Shown piece after piece: positions 48,378 to 58,285 of a stretch of 64,000 bases of DNA. The notes below the pieces were generated by a model. It saw only the letters and a program-made list of their open reading frames with translations. It made no database searches and had not been told where the DNA came from. Each line of letters starts with the position of its first letter. Within the stretch, counting starts at the first letter, position 1. A program made the position numbers and the translations under genes. Source of the DNA: Thermotalea metallivorans (GTDB taxonomy: Bacteria > Bacillota > Clostridia > Peptostreptococcales > Thermotaleaceae); assembly GCF_001562415.1 (NCBI RefSeq), contig NZ_LOEE01000031.1, positions 28,529 to 92,528 of the forward strand, read 5' to 3'.

Positions 48378-48400
48378 AGCACAGGTTGACTGTGCTTTTT
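48378..48400 (+). terminator. Terminator-like hairpin in the ftsK leader
   Basis: AGCACAG (48378-48384), loop GTTGA and CTGTGCT (48390-48396) are followed by a T-run. It ends 28 bases before the ftsK ATG, so it could attenuate ftsK or end antisense-independent read-through. Confidence 0.65.
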
Positions 48401-48427
48401 CTAACAACATATCGAGGTGAGTAAGGA

Positions 48428-50743
48428 ATGTCAAGAAGACAAAGGAAAAAGGAACAGGCAAAATCTCCTCTTTATCATGAAATTATTTCTCTTTTCATTA
48501 TTTCTATCGGAATATTGGTTCTGATTAGCCTGCAAACGGAATCTTCCGGCGAGATCGGGAAGTTAATCAAATATATGCTGAAAGGACTTTTATCGCAACC
48601 GGCCAATCTGCTGCCCTATGTGATCATTCTATTCGGATTGTTTACAATGGCAGGAAAAATAAAATCAATTGACAAAAAGCTCAAATTTACAGTGCCCATC
48701 ATATATCTATCCTATGTCATACTCTACGGGATTTATCATATGGACCTGAATATGGAGCATTTTTTTCGGCTTGAAAATTTAGGAAAAGCCTACCGGGATG
48801 GAGTGAACGGCCAAGGAGGAGGTTTGATTGGAGTAACCTTAGGGTCCGTCTTTATTAAACTTTTTGGCGTCAATGGCAGCTATGTTATTCTCATTACCGT
48901 GATGGTTGCTTCGGTAGTCGTCATGACGGGCATATCTTTAGTCACATTGCTTACAAATTGCAAAAACGGAGTGGTTCACTTTTTTGTGACCTTAGGGCAG
49001 GCCTTATTGGATTTTATACAAATGCCAGGGGAAAAAGAAAAAGAGCCTGCAGCGAGCAAGGAAAATACAAATCTTAGAAATGAAAATGGTCGGGCTGTGA
49101 AAGAATATGCAGATACATTTATGACGAAAACAGATGTTTTGGATGATAAAATCAAAATATTGGATTTTACAAGGAAAGCCGATGGAGAGGAAAAAATGCA
49201 GGATTTGCCCGTAGGACCGAAAAATGATGAAAAAAAGCAGAAACAAGGAACTTCTGATGATTTTGATGCAGATTCGATTCCCATGCAACTTGCCCAGGCT
49301 TCAAAATCCAATATAGAATATAAGATGCCAAGTTTAAATCTGTTGGAAAATGGCGCTGCTATAAGCAGTAAAAACGATAAAAGAGAAATTATCAATAAAG
49401 CAAAGATCTTGGAGGAGACCCTGCAAAATTTCGGTGTTGATGCAAAAGTAATGCAGGTAAGCAAAGGGCCTGCCATAACACGATATGAGATTCAACCGAG
49501 TCCAGGGGTGAAGGTAAGCAAGATTGTAAGCCTGTCCGATGATATTGCCCTCAATTTGGCTGCATCCCATATACGAATAGAAGCACCGATTCCAGGAAAG
49601 GCTGCCGTAGGAATAGAAGTTCCTAATGACACTATTGCAACAGTAACGATAAAGGAAGTCTTAAGCAGTGAACAGTTTACGGCCAATGAATCGAAATTAA
49701 CTTTTGCCCTTGGAAAAGATATCGCAGGGAATCCTATAACGGCGGATTTGGCGAAAATGCCCCATCTTTTGATTGCAGGCGCCACGGGGTCAGGAAAAAG
49801 TGTATGTGTCAATGCACTGATTACAAGTATACTTTACAAGGCTACCCCTGATGAAGTGAAGTTTTTGCTGATAGATCCCAAGGTAGTGGAACTAAATAAT
49901 TATAATGGCATACCCCATTTGCTGATCCCTGTGGTGACGGATCCGAAAAAGGCGTCAACTGCTTTACATTGGGCTGTGCAAGAAATGACAAACAGATACA
50001 AGGTCTTTGCCCAAAATGGCGTCAGGGATATTCATGGATACAACGAAAAGGCCCTTAGAGAAGGAAAGGAAACCTTGCCTAAAATCGTGGTGATCATTGA
50101 TGAGCTGGCTGATTTGATGATGGTTGCCCCCGGCCAGGTGGAAGATGCCATTTGCAGGCTGGCGCAGATGGCCAGGGCTGCGGGCATGCATTTGATTGTT
50201 GCAACCCAACGGCCTTCCGTTGATGTCATTACGGGGGTTATCAAGGCCAACATCCCTTCCCGAATCGCCTTTGCAGTATCTTCCCAAGCGGATTCCAGAA
50301 CGATTCTGGACATGGGAGGAGCGGAAAAGCTTTTAGGGAAAGGGGATATGTTGTTCTATCCTGTAGGGGCTTCCAAGCCAAAGCGCGTGCAAGGGGCGTT
50401 TATTTCCGATGTAGAAGTGGAAAGGGTTGTTTCCTTTATTAAGGAACAATCGGCTGACCATCATCCTTATGAACCTGATATTATTGATAAAATTGAAAAT
50501 GATGGAATCGATGAAGGGGAGACTGCGGATGATCTTTTAAAGGAAGCCATCGAATTGGTTGTGCAAACAGAGCAGGCCTCTATTTCCATGTTGCAGCGAA
50601 GATTTAGAATTGGTTATAACAGAGCTGCCCGATTGATTGATGCCATGGAGGAGCGAGGAATCGTCGGCCCCCATGAAGGCAGCAAACCAAGGCAAGTTCT
50701 TGTTACAAAAGAAGAACTGGAAGATATTCAGAGTCAAATATAA
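48428..50743 (+). CDS. ftsK: DNA translocase FtsK/SpoIIIE
   Basis: This 771-residue DNA pump moves chromosome DNA through the septum, into the forespore during sporulation. About four or five N-terminal membrane helices (to about 180) precede a charged linker. The motor domain has Walker [17 protein letters not shown] near 450 and Walker [12 protein letters not shown] near 558. The C-terminal gamma winged helix (about 705-770) reads KOPS-like sequences. SpoIIIE is the expected functional name in a sporulator. Confidence 0.95.
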   Translation: MSRRQRKKEQAKSPLYHEIISLFIISIGILVLISLQTESSGEIGKLIKYMLKGLLSQPANLLPYVIILFGLFTMAGKIKSIDKKLKFTVPIIYLSYVILYGIYHMDLNMEHFFRLENLGKAYRDGVNGQGGGLIGVTLGSVFIKLFGVNGSYVILITVMVASVVVMTGISLVTLLTNCKNGVVHFFVTLGQALLDFIQMPGEKEKEPAASKENTNLRNENGRAVKEYADTFMTKTDVLDDKIKILDFTRKADGEEKMQDLPVGPKNDEKKQKQGTSDDFDADSIPMQLAQASKSNIEYKMPSLNLLENGAAISSKNDKREIINKAKILEETLQNFGVDAKVMQVSKGPAITRYEIQPSPGVKVSKIVSLSDDIALNLAASHIRIEAPIPGKAAVGIEVPNDTIATVTIKEVLSSEQFTANESKLTFALGKDIAGNPITADLAKMPHLLIAGATGSGKSVCVNALITSILYKATPDEVKFLLIDPKVVELNNYNGIPHLLIPVVTDPKKASTALHWAVQEMTNRYKVFAQNGVRDIHGYNEKALREGKETLPKIVVIIDELADLMMVAPGQVEDAICRLAQMARAAGMHLIVATQRPSVDVITGVIKANIPSRIAFAVSSQADSRTILDMGGAEKLLGKGDMLFYPVGASKPKRVQGAFISDVEVERVVSFIKEQSADHHPYEPDIIDKIENDGIDEGETADDLLKEAIELVVQTEQASISMLQRRFRIGYNRAARLIDAMEERGIVGPHEGSKPRQVLVTKEELEDIQSQI

Positions 50744-50809
50744 AAAATCTTTCATTGGTACATACTCATATATGATGGATAAATTATTATGAGAAACTGA
50801 GGAATGTCT

Positions 50810-51850
50810 ATGTTGAAATCGATACATGTGAAAGATGCGCTTAAAATAAAAAATAAGCTGTTCATTGATGTGAGATCCCCATCGGAGTTTCAGGAATCTA
50901 CCATTTCCGGGGCAGTGAATATTCCAATTCTGGATGATGAGGAGAGGGCCCGGGTTGGTACGGTATATCGCCAAGAGAGCCCGGAGAAAGCTACAATCCT
51001 CGGGCTGGACTTTGCAGCCCCAAAACTGAGTCGTGTGTATGCAACCATTCAGGAATATGCAAAAAAATATGATGCCGTGATCGTATTTTGCTGGCGGGGA
51101 GGCATGAGAAGCAAATCGGTCTGCAGCTTTCTTGATATGCTCCATGTTGCCAACATATATCAGTTGGTCGGGGGATATAAGGCCTACAGGAAATATGTGG
51201 TGGATTTTCTGGAAAATGGGATTGCTCGATTCCGATTTGTGATGCTTCACGGCCTGACGGGAGTGGGTAAGACCCATATCTTAGGAAAATTGAAGGCATC
51301 GGGACAGCCCGTACTGGATTTAGAAAGAATGGCACAAAACAGCGGTTCTGTTTTCGGAGATATTGTATTTGAAGGGACACCCCCTACCCAAAAAACTTTT
51401 GAATCACGGATATTTCACACCCTCTATGACCTAAAGGAAGATTATGTATTTGTGGAGAGTGAAAGCAAAAGAATCGGCAATGTACAGATACCGGATTCCT
51501 TATACAATAGAATGATTGACGGATTTCATATCTTGATTCATACTTCTATGGAAAACCGGATCCGCACCATACTGCAGGATTATGTAGAACATTTGGATGG
51601 AAAAACCCATAAAATCATCAATGCCATCCTTCATTTACGGAAACGGCTGGGCAATGATGTGGTTTCAAACTTAATCGGAAAAATTGAAAATAAGGATTAT
51701 CTCTATGTTATAAAATATTTATTTGAACATTATTATGATCCCCTATACCAATATTCTATTGATAAATACAAACCCTATGACATTGTCATTGATTATGAGA
51801 CAATGGAAGATGCTGTAAAGATATTGCAGAATTTTGCAAAAATAATTTGA
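50810..51850 (+). CDS. mnmH: tRNA 2-selenouridine synthase MnmH (SelU)
   Basis: MnmH (346 residues) geranylates and then selenates 2-thiouridine at the wobble position of certain tRNAs, using selenophosphate. The rhodanese domain opens with [11 protein letters not shown]. It has the catalytic loop [12 protein letters not shown] with its Cys near 90. A P-loop domain follows ([10 protein letters not shown] near 155). I choose ATG 50810, spaced 7 bases from CTGAGG; ATG 50804 is too close. The gene implies selenophosphate synthetase elsewhere in the genome. Confidence 0.92.
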   Translation: MLKSIHVKDALKIKNKLFIDVRSPSEFQESTISGAVNIPILDDEERARVGTVYRQESPEKATILGLDFAAPKLSRVYATIQEYAKKYDAVIVFCWRGGMRSKSVCSFLDMLHVANIYQLVGGYKAYRKYVVDFLENGIARFRFVMLHGLTGVGKTHILGKLKASGQPVLDLERMAQNSGSVFGDIVFEGTPPTQKTFESRIFHTLYDLKEDYVFVESESKRIGNVQIPDSLYNRMIDGFHILIHTSMENRIRTILQDYVEHLDGKTHKIINAILHLRKRLGNDVVSNLIGKIENKDYLYVIKYLFEHYYDPLYQYSIDKYKPYDIVIDYETMEDAVKILQNFAKII

Positions 51851-51876
51851 CCGCAGGGAAGAAAGGAGTTCATACC

Positions 51877-53238
51877 ATGACATTGAAAGTTTATGTGGAG
51901 TCTCTGGGCTGTGCAAAAAATCTGGTAGACTCGGAAATCATGATGGGTTTGCTGTCCCAGTATAATTATCAACTTACCAATGATCCAACGGAAGCAGATA
52001 TTATTATCGTGAATACATGCGGTTTCATTGAAGCCGCAAAGCAGGAGTCAATCGATACAATCATAGGATTGGGGAGGCTGAAGGAAACAGGAAATTGTAA
52101 AATATTGGTGGTGGCAGGCTGTCTAGGGGAAAGGTATGCCGACGAGTTGTTGAAAGAGCTGCCGGAAGTGGATGTCATCATTGGCACAGGAAATTATCCG
52201 GAGATTATTCAGGTGATCGATGAAGCTTTGAAGGGGAATCGGATTGCAAAATCAGGGGATGTGGATGTAAAAATTTCTGAAGATTTGCCCCGCCTCTTGG
52301 CCACCCCCGGCTATACGGCCTATCTGAAAATAGCCGATGGTTGTGACAATTGCTGCACCTATTGCATTATTCCGAAACTACGGGGTTCTTATCGCAGCAG
52401 ATCTATGGAAAACATTCTTGAAGAGGCAAAGGCCCTGGAACAAAAGGGCGTGAAGGAACTTATCCTTATCGCACAGGATACTACCCGATACGGGATTGAT
52501 CTTTATGGTGAACTGAAGTTGCCGGAATTGTTGAGAAAGCTTTGCATGATTGAGGGAATCCAGTGGGTTCGAGTCTTATACTGCTATCCCGATGTTATTT
52601 CCGATGAGCTTATCGATACGATGGCCGAGGAGGAGAAAATATGCAAGTATTTGGATCTACCGATCCAGCACTGCAATAATACCATTCTAAAAAGAATGAA
52701 CCGCAAGACAACCAAGGAGCATATATTGACGATGATTGAAAAACTCAGAAGGCGAATGCCGGATATTGCCCTTCGAACTTCGTTGATTGTTGGATTTCCC
52801 GGGGAAACAGAAGAACAATTTGAGGAATTGAAATCTTTTGTGGAAGAGGTAAAATTCGATAAACTAGGAGTCTTTACTTACTCCCAGGAGGAAGATACGC
52901 CGGCTGCAAGATTGAAAAACCAGATTGATGAAGAAACCAAAAATGCCAGAAGAAATGAAATCATGATGATGCAAAAAGAGATTTCCTTGAAAAAAAACAT
53001 AGAGAAAATAGGTAAAATATATGATATACTTGTAGAAGAAAAGGTTGAAGAAGATAATGTGTATATTGGGAGAACGGCTTATGATGCACCGGAAATCGAT
53101 GGAATTGTATATTTTCCCGCAGTATGCTCCTTGAATCCTGGCGACTTTGCAAAAGTTAGGATTACAGATGCCCTTGAATATGATTTAATGGGAGAGATGA
53201 TATACAATGAATCTTGCGAACAAGTTGACAATTGCTAG
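51877..53238 (+). CDS. rimO: Ribosomal protein S12 methylthiotransferase RimO
   Basis: RimO (453 residues) is a radical-SAM enzyme that methylthiolates a conserved Asp of ribosomal protein S12. The N-terminal UPF0004 domain carries the first cluster cysteines ([28 protein letters not shown]). The radical-SAM triplet is CDNCCTYC near 150. A TRAM-like C-terminal domain follows. ATG 51877 with AAAGGAG fits the family start. Its end overlaps pgsA by 32 bases. Confidence 0.95.
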   Translation: MTLKVYVESLGCAKNLVDSEIMMGLLSQYNYQLTNDPTEADIIIVNTCGFIEAAKQESIDTIIGLGRLKETGNCKILVVAGCLGERYADELLKELPEVDVIIGTGNYPEIIQVIDEALKGNRIAKSGDVDVKISEDLPRLLATPGYTAYLKIADGCDNCCTYCIIPKLRGSYRSRSMENILEEAKALEQKGVKELILIAQDTTRYGIDLYGELKLPELLRKLCMIEGIQWVRVLYCYPDVISDELIDTMAEEEKICKYLDLPIQHCNNTILKRMNRKTTKEHILTMIEKLRRRMPDIALRTSLIVGFPGETEEQFEELKSFVEEVKFDKLGVFTYSQEEDTPAARLKNQIDEETKNARRNEIMMMQKEISLKKNIEKIGKIYDILVEEKVEEDNVYIGRTAYDAPEIDGIVYFPAVCSLNPGDFAKVRITDALEYDLMGEMIYNESCEQVDNC

Positions 53239-53743
53239 GATTTTTTTAGTTCCTGTTTTTATGATTGTATTATTAAATAAAATACCCTATGGGATGTATA
53301 TGGCGGCTGTAATATTTACCATTGCTGCCATCACGGATACGTTGGACGGGTACATTGCCAGGAGCAGAAACCAGATTACCAAGTTTGGGAAGTTTATGGA
53401 TCCTTTGGCGGATAAACTGTTGGTGACTGCTGCGCTGGTTTCCCTTGTACAGATGGATAAATTGCCTGCTTGGATTGTGGTAGTGATTATATCGAGGGAG
53501 TATATCATCAGCATATTGAGGGCTGTGGCAGCTTCGGAAGGCATTGTGATTGCTGCGAGCTGGTGGGGAAAGCTGAAAACTTTAACCCAGATCATTGCCA
53601 TTATATCAATCTTGCTGGACAATTATCCCTTCCGGCTGATCGGTTTTCCCTTCAGCACGATGGCCTTATGGCTTGCGGTGATCTTAACCGTAGTATCCGG
53701 AATAGACTATATTTATTTGAACCGACATCTGCTAAAACAGTAA
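53207..53743 (+). CDS. pgsA: CDP-diacylglycerol-glycerol-3-phosphate 3-phosphatidyltransferase
   Basis: PgsA (178 residues) makes phosphatidylglycerol phosphate from CDP-DAG. The CDP-alcohol phosphotransferase motif D-x2-DG-x2-AR-x8-G-x3-D-x3-D is complete ([11 protein letters not shown] ... [11 protein letters not shown], near 45-65). Four to five membrane helices surround it. It overlaps the end of rimO, which suggests translational coupling. Confidence 0.95.
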   Translation: MNLANKLTIARIFLVPVFMIVLLNKIPYGMYMAAVIFTIAAITDTLDGYIARSRNQITKFGKFMDPLADKLLVTAALVSLVQMDKLPAWIVVVIISREYIISILRAVAASEGIVIAASWWGKLKTLTQIIAIISILLDNYPFRLIGFPFSTMALWLAVILTVVSGIDYIYLNRHLLKQ

Positions 53744-53760
53744 GCAAACATAATGATGGA

Positions 53761-53868
53761 AAACCCTTGGGATTGAGATTCATGGCAAATCACCAGGCTG
53801 CTTTTTTATTTAGAGAAGCGGTGCAGGGCTGAGCAGAAAGTGAAAAATTCCAAGGGTTTGTCTACAAA
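53761..53868 (-). repeat. Structured dispersed repeat, copy 1
   Basis: This 108-bp element reads, on the minus strand, TTTGTAGACAAACCCTTG ... CCCAAGGGTTT. Its ends AAACCCTTGGGATT (53761-53774) and AATTCCAAGGGTTT (53846-53859) are complementary at 13 of 14 positions. Its internal words TTTCTGCTCAG, CCTGC and TCTAAATAAAAAA (minus strand) recur in copy 2 at 56316-56433 in the opposite orientation. It carries no gene and lies between pgsA and cinA, beside a terminator. Confidence 0.85.
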
Positions 53869-53871
53869 GCA

Positions 53872-53891
53872 AGCAGCACAGCTGCTTTTTT
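53872..53891 (+). terminator. Terminator beside repeat copy 1
   Basis: AGCAGC (53872-53877), loop ACA and GCTGCT (53881-53886) are followed by six T. It probably ends the rimO-pgsA transcript just before cinA. Confidence 0.75.
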
Positions 53892-53926
53892 GCTATTTCA
53901 ACCAATCAGCGGGAGGGAGATTAGAG

Positions 53927-55159
53927 ATGAATGCTTCCATTATCAGCATAGGTACTGAACTTCTTTTTGGGCAAATTACCAATACCAATACTGTTTTCTT
54001 ATCACAGAAACTCAATGAAATAGGAATCAACGTCTACTATCATTTTACGGTTGGGGATAATCCGAAAAGATTAAAAGAAACGTTACTGTATGCCATGGAA
54101 AAATCAGACTTGCTGATAACAACGGGGGGTTTAGGGCCTACCCAGGATGATTTGACAAAGGAAACTATTGCCCGGGTATTTGATAGAAAAATGGAACTTC
54201 ATGAACCCAGCTACCAGAAGCTGTACAGTTTTTTTTCAAAGCTGCATAGACCCATGACGGAAAATAATGTGAAACAGGCATATTTCCCAGAAAGGGCGAT
54301 TATTTTGCCTAATGATGATGGCACAGCTCCGGGTTTTATTGTGGAGGAAGGGGAGAAAGTAGTCATTTCCTTTCCAGGACCGCCCAAGGAAATGACCAAT
54401 ATGTTTACAAATTATGCTCTTCCCTATTTATTGAAAAAATCCAATCAAGTGATACATTCAAAGATATTGAGGTTTTTCGGAATCGGAGAATCATCCCTTG
54501 AAACGGAACTTTTGGATCTTATCACTTCACAAACGAATCCTACCATTGCTCCTTATGCAAAGGAAGGAGAAGTGACTATAAGGATTACGGCCAGGGCGAA
54601 AAACGTTGAAGAGGCTGAGGGGTTGATCAAGCCCATTGTGGAAGAAATAACCAGTCGTTTGGGAGAATATATCTACAGTGCTCATAATGAAGAATTGGTA
54701 GATGTGGTGGGAAAAAAACTCATGGAGAATGGTATTACGGTCTCCTTGGCGGAATCCTGTACAGGAGGGTTAATCTGCGCTAAATTGACCTCTGTTGCTG
54801 GAATTTCCCAGTGTTTGGACAGAGGGATTGTCACATACAGCAATGAGGCAAAGATCCATGAATTAGGGGTTCAGCCAGAAACTTTAAAAAAATATGGTGC
54901 TGTCAGTGAAGAAACTGCAAGAGAAATGGTCCTGGGTCTAAAGCATAAGACAGGCAGTGCTTTATGTCTGTCTGTAACCGGTATCGCTGGACCCGGCGGC
55001 GGTACAAAGGAAAAACCTGTAGGTCTTATATACATGGCTGCCGTGTACAAAGATCAGATTGTATGCAAAAAGCTTCACTTGTTTGGCGATCGGGAAAGAA
55101 TTCGAAATCATGCGGTGCTCCATGCAATGAATTTGATTAGAAAGCTGATAGGGGCATGA
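53927..55159 (+). CDS. cinA: CinA-family protein: nicotinamide-nucleotide/NMN amidohydrolase
   Basis: CinA (410 residues) joins an N-terminal MoaB/MogA-like pyrophosphatase domain to a C-terminal PncC NMN deamidase. The first has SIGTELLFGQITNTN and TTGGLGPTQDDLTKE. The second has LAESCTGGLICAKLT and GIAGPGGGTKEKPVG. It acts in NAD recycling and, in competent species, is co-expressed with recA. I choose ATG 53927 behind GGGAGGGAG. The longer frame from 53840 runs into the repeat and terminator and is not credible. Confidence 0.92.
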   Translation: MNASIISIGTELLFGQITNTNTVFLSQKLNEIGINVYYHFTVGDNPKRLKETLLYAMEKSDLLITTGGLGPTQDDLTKETIARVFDRKMELHEPSYQKLYSFFSKLHRPMTENNVKQAYFPERAIILPNDDGTAPGFIVEEGEKVVISFPGPPKEMTNMFTNYALPYLLKKSNQVIHSKILRFFGIGESSLETELLDLITSQTNPTIAPYAKEGEVTIRITARAKNVEEAEGLIKPIVEEITSRLGEYIYSAHNEELVDVVGKKLMENGITVSLAESCTGGLICAKLTSVAGISQCLDRGIVTYSNEAKIHELGVQPETLKKYGAVSEETAREMVLGLKHKTGSALCLSVTGIAGPGGGTKEKPVGLIYMAAVYKDQIVCKKLHLFGDRERIRNHAVLHAMNLIRKLIGA

Positions 55160-55168
55160 TATTTCCTA

Positions 55169-55197
55169 TTGACCCTTGGAGGGAAATCATGTATAAT
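55169..55197 (+). promoter_or_regulatory. Sigma-A promoter of recA
   Basis: TTGACC (55169-55174) and TATAAT (55192-55197) are 17 bases apart. They start 10 bases after the cinA stop, so recA can be transcribed separately from cinA. Confidence 0.88.
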
Positions 55198-55204
55198 TTT
55201 ATTA

Positions 55205-55216
55205 GAACATTTGTTC
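55205..55216 (+). promoter_or_regulatory. LexA (SOS) operator of recA
   Basis: GAACATTTGTTC matches the Gram-positive DinR/LexA box GAAC-N4-GTTC exactly. It lies 8 bases downstream of the -10 element, where LexA would block the start of transcription. This predicts DNA-damage induction. Confidence 0.85.
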
Positions 55217-55233
55217 GTGAACATTTGAAAGGC

Positions 55234-55260
55234 AGGTGAAGACCAGATTCAAAAATCTGG
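55234..55260 (+). promoter_or_regulatory. Remote Shine-Dalgarno plus hairpin in the recA leader
   Basis: AGGTGA (55234-55239) is 27 bases from the recA ATG, too far for normal use. Between them CCAGATT (55243-55249) and AATCTGG (55254-55260) form a perfect 7-bp stem with a CAAA loop. Folding this hairpin leaves an effective spacing of about 9 bases. Confidence 0.65.
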
Positions 55261-55266
55261 GAAAAT

Positions 55267-56295
55267 ATGCAGGAGAAATTAAAGGCTTTGGAAATTGCAA
55301 TGAATCAAATAGAAAAACAATTTGGAAAAGGTTCTATTATGAAGTTGGGAGAGGATACTTCCAGACTTAACGTTGAGGCCATTTCTACAGGATCACTAGA
55401 CTTGGATATTGCCATCGGCATCGGGGGCATACCGCGAGGAAGAATTATTGAGATATACGGTCCTGAATCTTCCGGTAAAACGACCGTTGCACTCCATGTG
55501 ATTGCAGAAGTGCAAAAAAATGGCGGCATTGCTGCCTTTATCGATGCAGAGCATGCCTTGGATCCAGTGTATGCAAAAAATTTAGGTGTAAATATCGATG
55601 ATCTGATTGTATCCCAACCGGATACGGGTGAACAAGCATTGGAGATTTGCGAAGCCTTGGTAAGGAGTGGTGCTATTGATGTAATTGTCATAGATTCTGT
55701 TGCCGCCCTAGTGCCGAAAGCAGAAATTGAAGGCGATATGGGAGATAGCCATGTGGGCTTGCAAGCCAGACTGATGTCCCAAGCCTTAAGAAAGTTGGCC
55801 GGAGCCATTAACAAATCCAAGACATCGGCCATATTTATTAACCAATTGAGAGATAAGGTAGGGGTTATGTTTGGCAACCCTGAAACAACTACCGGTGGGA
55901 AAGCACTGAAATTCTATGCTTCTGTTCGGTTGGATGTTCGAAGGGTTGAATCCATCAAACAGGGAGAAGATGTAATCGGCAGCAGGACAAGGGTGAAGGT
56001 AGTAAAAAATAAGGTGGCGCCGCCATTTAAACAGGCGGAGTTTGACATTATGTATGGGACAGGAATTTCCAAGGAAGGCAGCGTATTGGATTGTGCTGTA
56101 AATATGGAAATTGTTAAAAAATCAGGTGCATGGTACAGTTATGGAGAGCATAGGCTGGGACAGGGCAGAGAAAATGCAAAACAATTCCTAGCGGATAATC
56201 GGGAAATTCTTTTGGAAATTGAGAACAAAGTCAGAAAAGCCAATAACCTTCCGCTGGTAAAGACAGATGCAGCAACAGAAGAAAGTAATGCATAA
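55267..56295 (+). CDS. recA: Recombinase RecA
   Basis: RecA (342 residues) forms filaments on single-stranded DNA, drives homologous recombination and triggers LexA self-cleavage. It starts [25 protein letters not shown], which aligns with the family start. It carries Walker [10 protein letters not shown] near 65, [10 protein letters not shown] and Walker [13 protein letters not shown]. Loop L2 is near [16 protein letters not shown]. The promoter and LexA box lie directly upstream. Full length. Confidence 0.98.
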   Translation: MQEKLKALEIAMNQIEKQFGKGSIMKLGEDTSRLNVEAISTGSLDLDIAIGIGGIPRGRIIEIYGPESSGKTTVALHVIAEVQKNGGIAAFIDAEHALDPVYAKNLGVNIDDLIVSQPDTGEQALEICEALVRSGAIDVIVIDSVAALVPKAEIEGDMGDSHVGLQARLMSQALRKLAGAINKSKTSAIFINQLRDKVGVMFGNPETTTGGKALKFYASVRLDVRRVESIKQGEDVIGSRTRVKVVKNKVAPPFKQAEFDIMYGTGISKEGSVLDCAVNMEIVKKSGAWYSYGEHRLGQGRENAKQFLADNREILLEIENKVRKANNLPLVKTDAATEESNA

Positions 56296-56312
56296 TCCCC
56301 TTAGGGGGATTT
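56294..56312 (+). terminator. Terminator after recA
   Basis: AATCCCC and GGGGATT form a 7-bp stem over the recA stop, followed by TTTT. Repeat copy 2 begins within a few bases. Confidence 0.75.
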
Positions 56313-56315
56313 TAG

Positions 56316-56433
56316 TTTGTAGACAAACCCTTGAGATTTGGCTTTCTGCTCAGACCTGCGTCGCTTTTCTAAATAAAAAAACAAGGAAAAAAGCGGCTTG
56401 CTGATTCGCGACGAAGCCTACATCTCAAGGGTT
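56316..56433 (+). repeat. Structured dispersed repeat, copy 2
   Basis: This 118-bp element begins TTTGTAGACAAACCCTTGAG. Its ends AACCCTTGAGAT (56326-56337) and ATCTCAAGGGTT (56422-56433) are perfectly complementary. Inside, CGTCGC and GCGACG can pair. It matches the minus strand of 53761-53868 across most of its length, with a ~10-base insertion in the A-rich middle. AGTTTGTAGA (56314-56323) also nearly complements TCTACAGACT (56455-56464), a possible outer pair. Confidence 0.85.
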
Positions 56434-56565
56434 CTTACTTATCCCGTTACTTTTTCTACAGACTGTAATCCTATTAGGGATTTTTTTTGGTTTTTTGATT
56501 TTGTTGAAATTGACTTATTGTATAGCAGAAAATGGTTATAATACTCTAGTGTACGGAATATCAAC

Positions 56566-56594
56566 TTGACAGTATATGAAAAAAGATATAAAAT
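56566..56594 (+). promoter_or_regulatory. Candidate sigma-A promoter for rny
   Basis: TTGACA (56566-56571) and TAAAAT (56589-56594) are 17 bases apart. The predicted transcript would have a leader of about 140 bases. Confidence 0.65.
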
Positions 56595-56683
56595 AAAATC
56601 AGTGAATGGTGTATCATTGTATAATTCAAGAGGCCCAGCAAGTTTTTTAAATTTTACTCTATAATATCATAGTGAAAGATTTA

Positions 56684-56706
56684 AAAACCGAGGCTTCTCG
56701 GTTTTA
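56684..56706 (+). terminator. Terminator-like hairpin in the rny leader
   Basis: AAACCGAG (56685-56692), loop GCTT and CTCGGTTT (56697-56704) are followed by TTA. It lies between the candidate promoter and the rny ribosome site, so it may attenuate rny or be a cleavage site for autoregulation. Confidence 0.7.
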
Positions 56707-56743
56707 TTCGTGTTTGTATTTTTATATGGGGAGGTGTTTCAAT

Positions 56744-58285
56744 ATTAATGGCGTTTATTTCATTGTTACTATTGTTGTTATGGCAGCCGTCAGTTTTATC
56801 GTAGGCTATTTTGTTAGAAAAAATATTGCCGAAGGCAAAATAAATAATGCAGAGCAAAGGGCCAAAGAAATCTTGGCAGAAGCTCAAAAAGATGCTGAAA
56901 CAACAAAAAAAGAGATCCTGCTGGAAGCTAAGGAAGAAGTACACAAATTAAGAAGTGACTTTGAAAAAGATAGCAGAGAAAGAAGAAATGAAATTCAAAG
57001 ACTGGAAAGAAGACTTCTGCAAAAGGAAGAAACCTTAGACAGGAAGTCCGAGAATTTGGAAAAGAAAGAGGAAATGTATAATAAAAAATTGAGAGAGATT
57101 GCAGAAAAGGAAGAACAAATTAAAGAACTTTATCAAAAAGAACTGCAAGAACTGGAAAGAATCTCGGGCCTTACATCAGAAGAAGCAAAAGAATTATTAT
57201 TAAACGATATACAAAAAGAAATCAAACATGAAGCTGCCATGATGATTAAGGAAATAGAACAAAAAGCCAGGGAAGAAGGCGAAAAGAGAGCTAAAGAAAT
57301 TATTTCCTATGCAATACAGAAATGTGCTGCAGATCACGTGGCTGAAACAACGGTATCTGTCGTTGCTCTTCCGAATGATGAAATGAAAGGAAGAATTATC
57401 GGTAGAGAAGGTAGAAATATAAGAGCTTTAGAAACATTAACAGGGATAGATCTGATTATTGACGATACACCAGAGGCAGTGATATTATCAGGCTTTGATC
57501 CGATTCGAAGAGAAGTTGCAAGGGTTGCCCTTGAAAAATTGATTGTGGATGGAAGAATTCATCCGGCAAGGATAGAAGAAATGGTAGAAAAAGCCAAAAA
57601 AGAAGTAAATAATATGATAAAAGAAGAAGGCGAGCAAGCCACTTTTGAAACCGGTGTCCATGGCCTCCACCCGGAACTGGTGAAATTGTTGGGAAGATTA
57701 AAGTTTAGAACAAGTTACGGGCAAAATGTTTTAAAACATTCTATCGAAGTTTCTCATTTAGCAGGTCTTATGGCTGCAGAGCTGGGAGCAGATGTGAAAA
57801 TTGCCAAGAGGGCCGGGTTATTGCATGACATAGGAAAAGCTGTTGATCACGAGGTGGAAGGTACCCATGTGGAAATAGGCATTGACTTGCTGAAAAAATA
57901 TAGGGAATCCCATGAGGTAATCCATGCAATGTCAACCCATCATGGAGACTATGAACCTCAGACCATCGAAGCAGTGCTGGTGACTGCCGCTGATGCCATA
58001 TCTGCCGCTAGACCGGGCGCCAGAAGAGAGACGCTGGAAACCTACATCAAACGTCTTGAAAAGCTGGAGGAAATTGCGAATTCTTACGAAGGTGTAGAAA
58101 AATCCTTTGCCATTCAAGCCGGCAGGGAAATTCGAATTATGGTTAAGCCGGAAGAAATGAGCGATGAGGATATTATTTACTTGGCAAGAGATATTACCAA
58201 AAAGATTGAAAATGAACTGGAATATCCCGGACAGATTAAAGTAAATGTAATCAGGGAAACCAGAGCAATTGAATATGCCAAATAA
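56744..58285 (+). CDS. rny: Ribonuclease Y
   Basis: RNase Y (513 residues from this start) is the membrane-bound endoribonuclease that starts mRNA decay in many Firmicutes. An N-terminal helix ([17 protein letters not shown]) leads to a long coiled coil (about 30-200). A KH domain ([15 protein letters not shown] near 218) and an HD domain with [12 protein letters not shown] near 358 follow. The start is an ATT at 56744, 7 bases from GGGGAGGTG. No in-frame ATG, GTG or TTG has such a site. ATG 56726 lies upstream of that GGGGAGGTG, which would then be inside the coding sequence. A frame error cannot be excluded. Confidence 0.9.
   Translation: MNGVYFIVTIVVMAAVSFIVGYFVRKNIAEGKINNAEQRAKEILAEAQKDAETTKKEILLEAKEEVHKLRSDFEKDSRERRNEIQRLERRLLQKEETLDRKSENLEKKEEMYNKKLREIAEKEEQIKELYQKELQELERISGLTSEEAKELLLNDIQKEIKHEAAMMIKEIEQKAREEGEKRAKEIISYAIQKCAADHVAETTVSVVALPNDEMKGRIIGREGRNIRALETLTGIDLIIDDTPEAVILSGFDPIRREVARVALEKLIVDGRIHPARIEEMVEKAKKEVNNMIKEEGEQATFETGVHGLHPELVKLLGRLKFRTSYGQNVLKHSIEVSHLAGLMAAELGADVKIAKRAGLLHDIGKAVDHEVEGTHVEIGIDLLKKYRESHEVIHAMSTHHGDYEPQTIEAVLVTAADAISAARPGARRETLETYIKRLEKLEEIANSYEGVEKSFAIQAGREIRIMVKPEEMSDEDIIYLARDITKKIENELEYPGQIKVNVIRETRAIEYAK

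Larger units (their letters stand above)
56296..56743 (+). other. Long non-coding region between recA and rny
   Basis: This 448-base gap contains the recA terminator and repeat copy 2. A second terminator-like hairpin (AATCC/GGATT with eight T near 56466-56488) follows. A promoter (56566-56594), an unusual terminator-like leader hairpin (56684-56706) and the rny ribosome site complete it. I see no additional gene. Confidence 0.65.

Noticed and set aside
53470..53832. Plus-strand ORF overlapping the end of pgsA and repeat copy 1
   Set aside because: It is out of frame with pgsA, has no motif, and its end lies within the palindromic repeat.
53840..53926. Extended N-terminus of CinA
   Set aside because: The extension passes through repeat copy 1 and a terminator. 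ATG 53927 has a strong ribosome site and the family start.
53761..56433. CRISPR or IS element
   Set aside because: Only two copies in opposite orientation, no spacer series, no transposase and no target-site duplication that I could see.
56748..56801. Short ORF starting at the ATG in the rny ribosome region
   Set aside because: It is only 18 codons and out of frame with RNase Y. Its ribosome spacing is long (about 11 bases).
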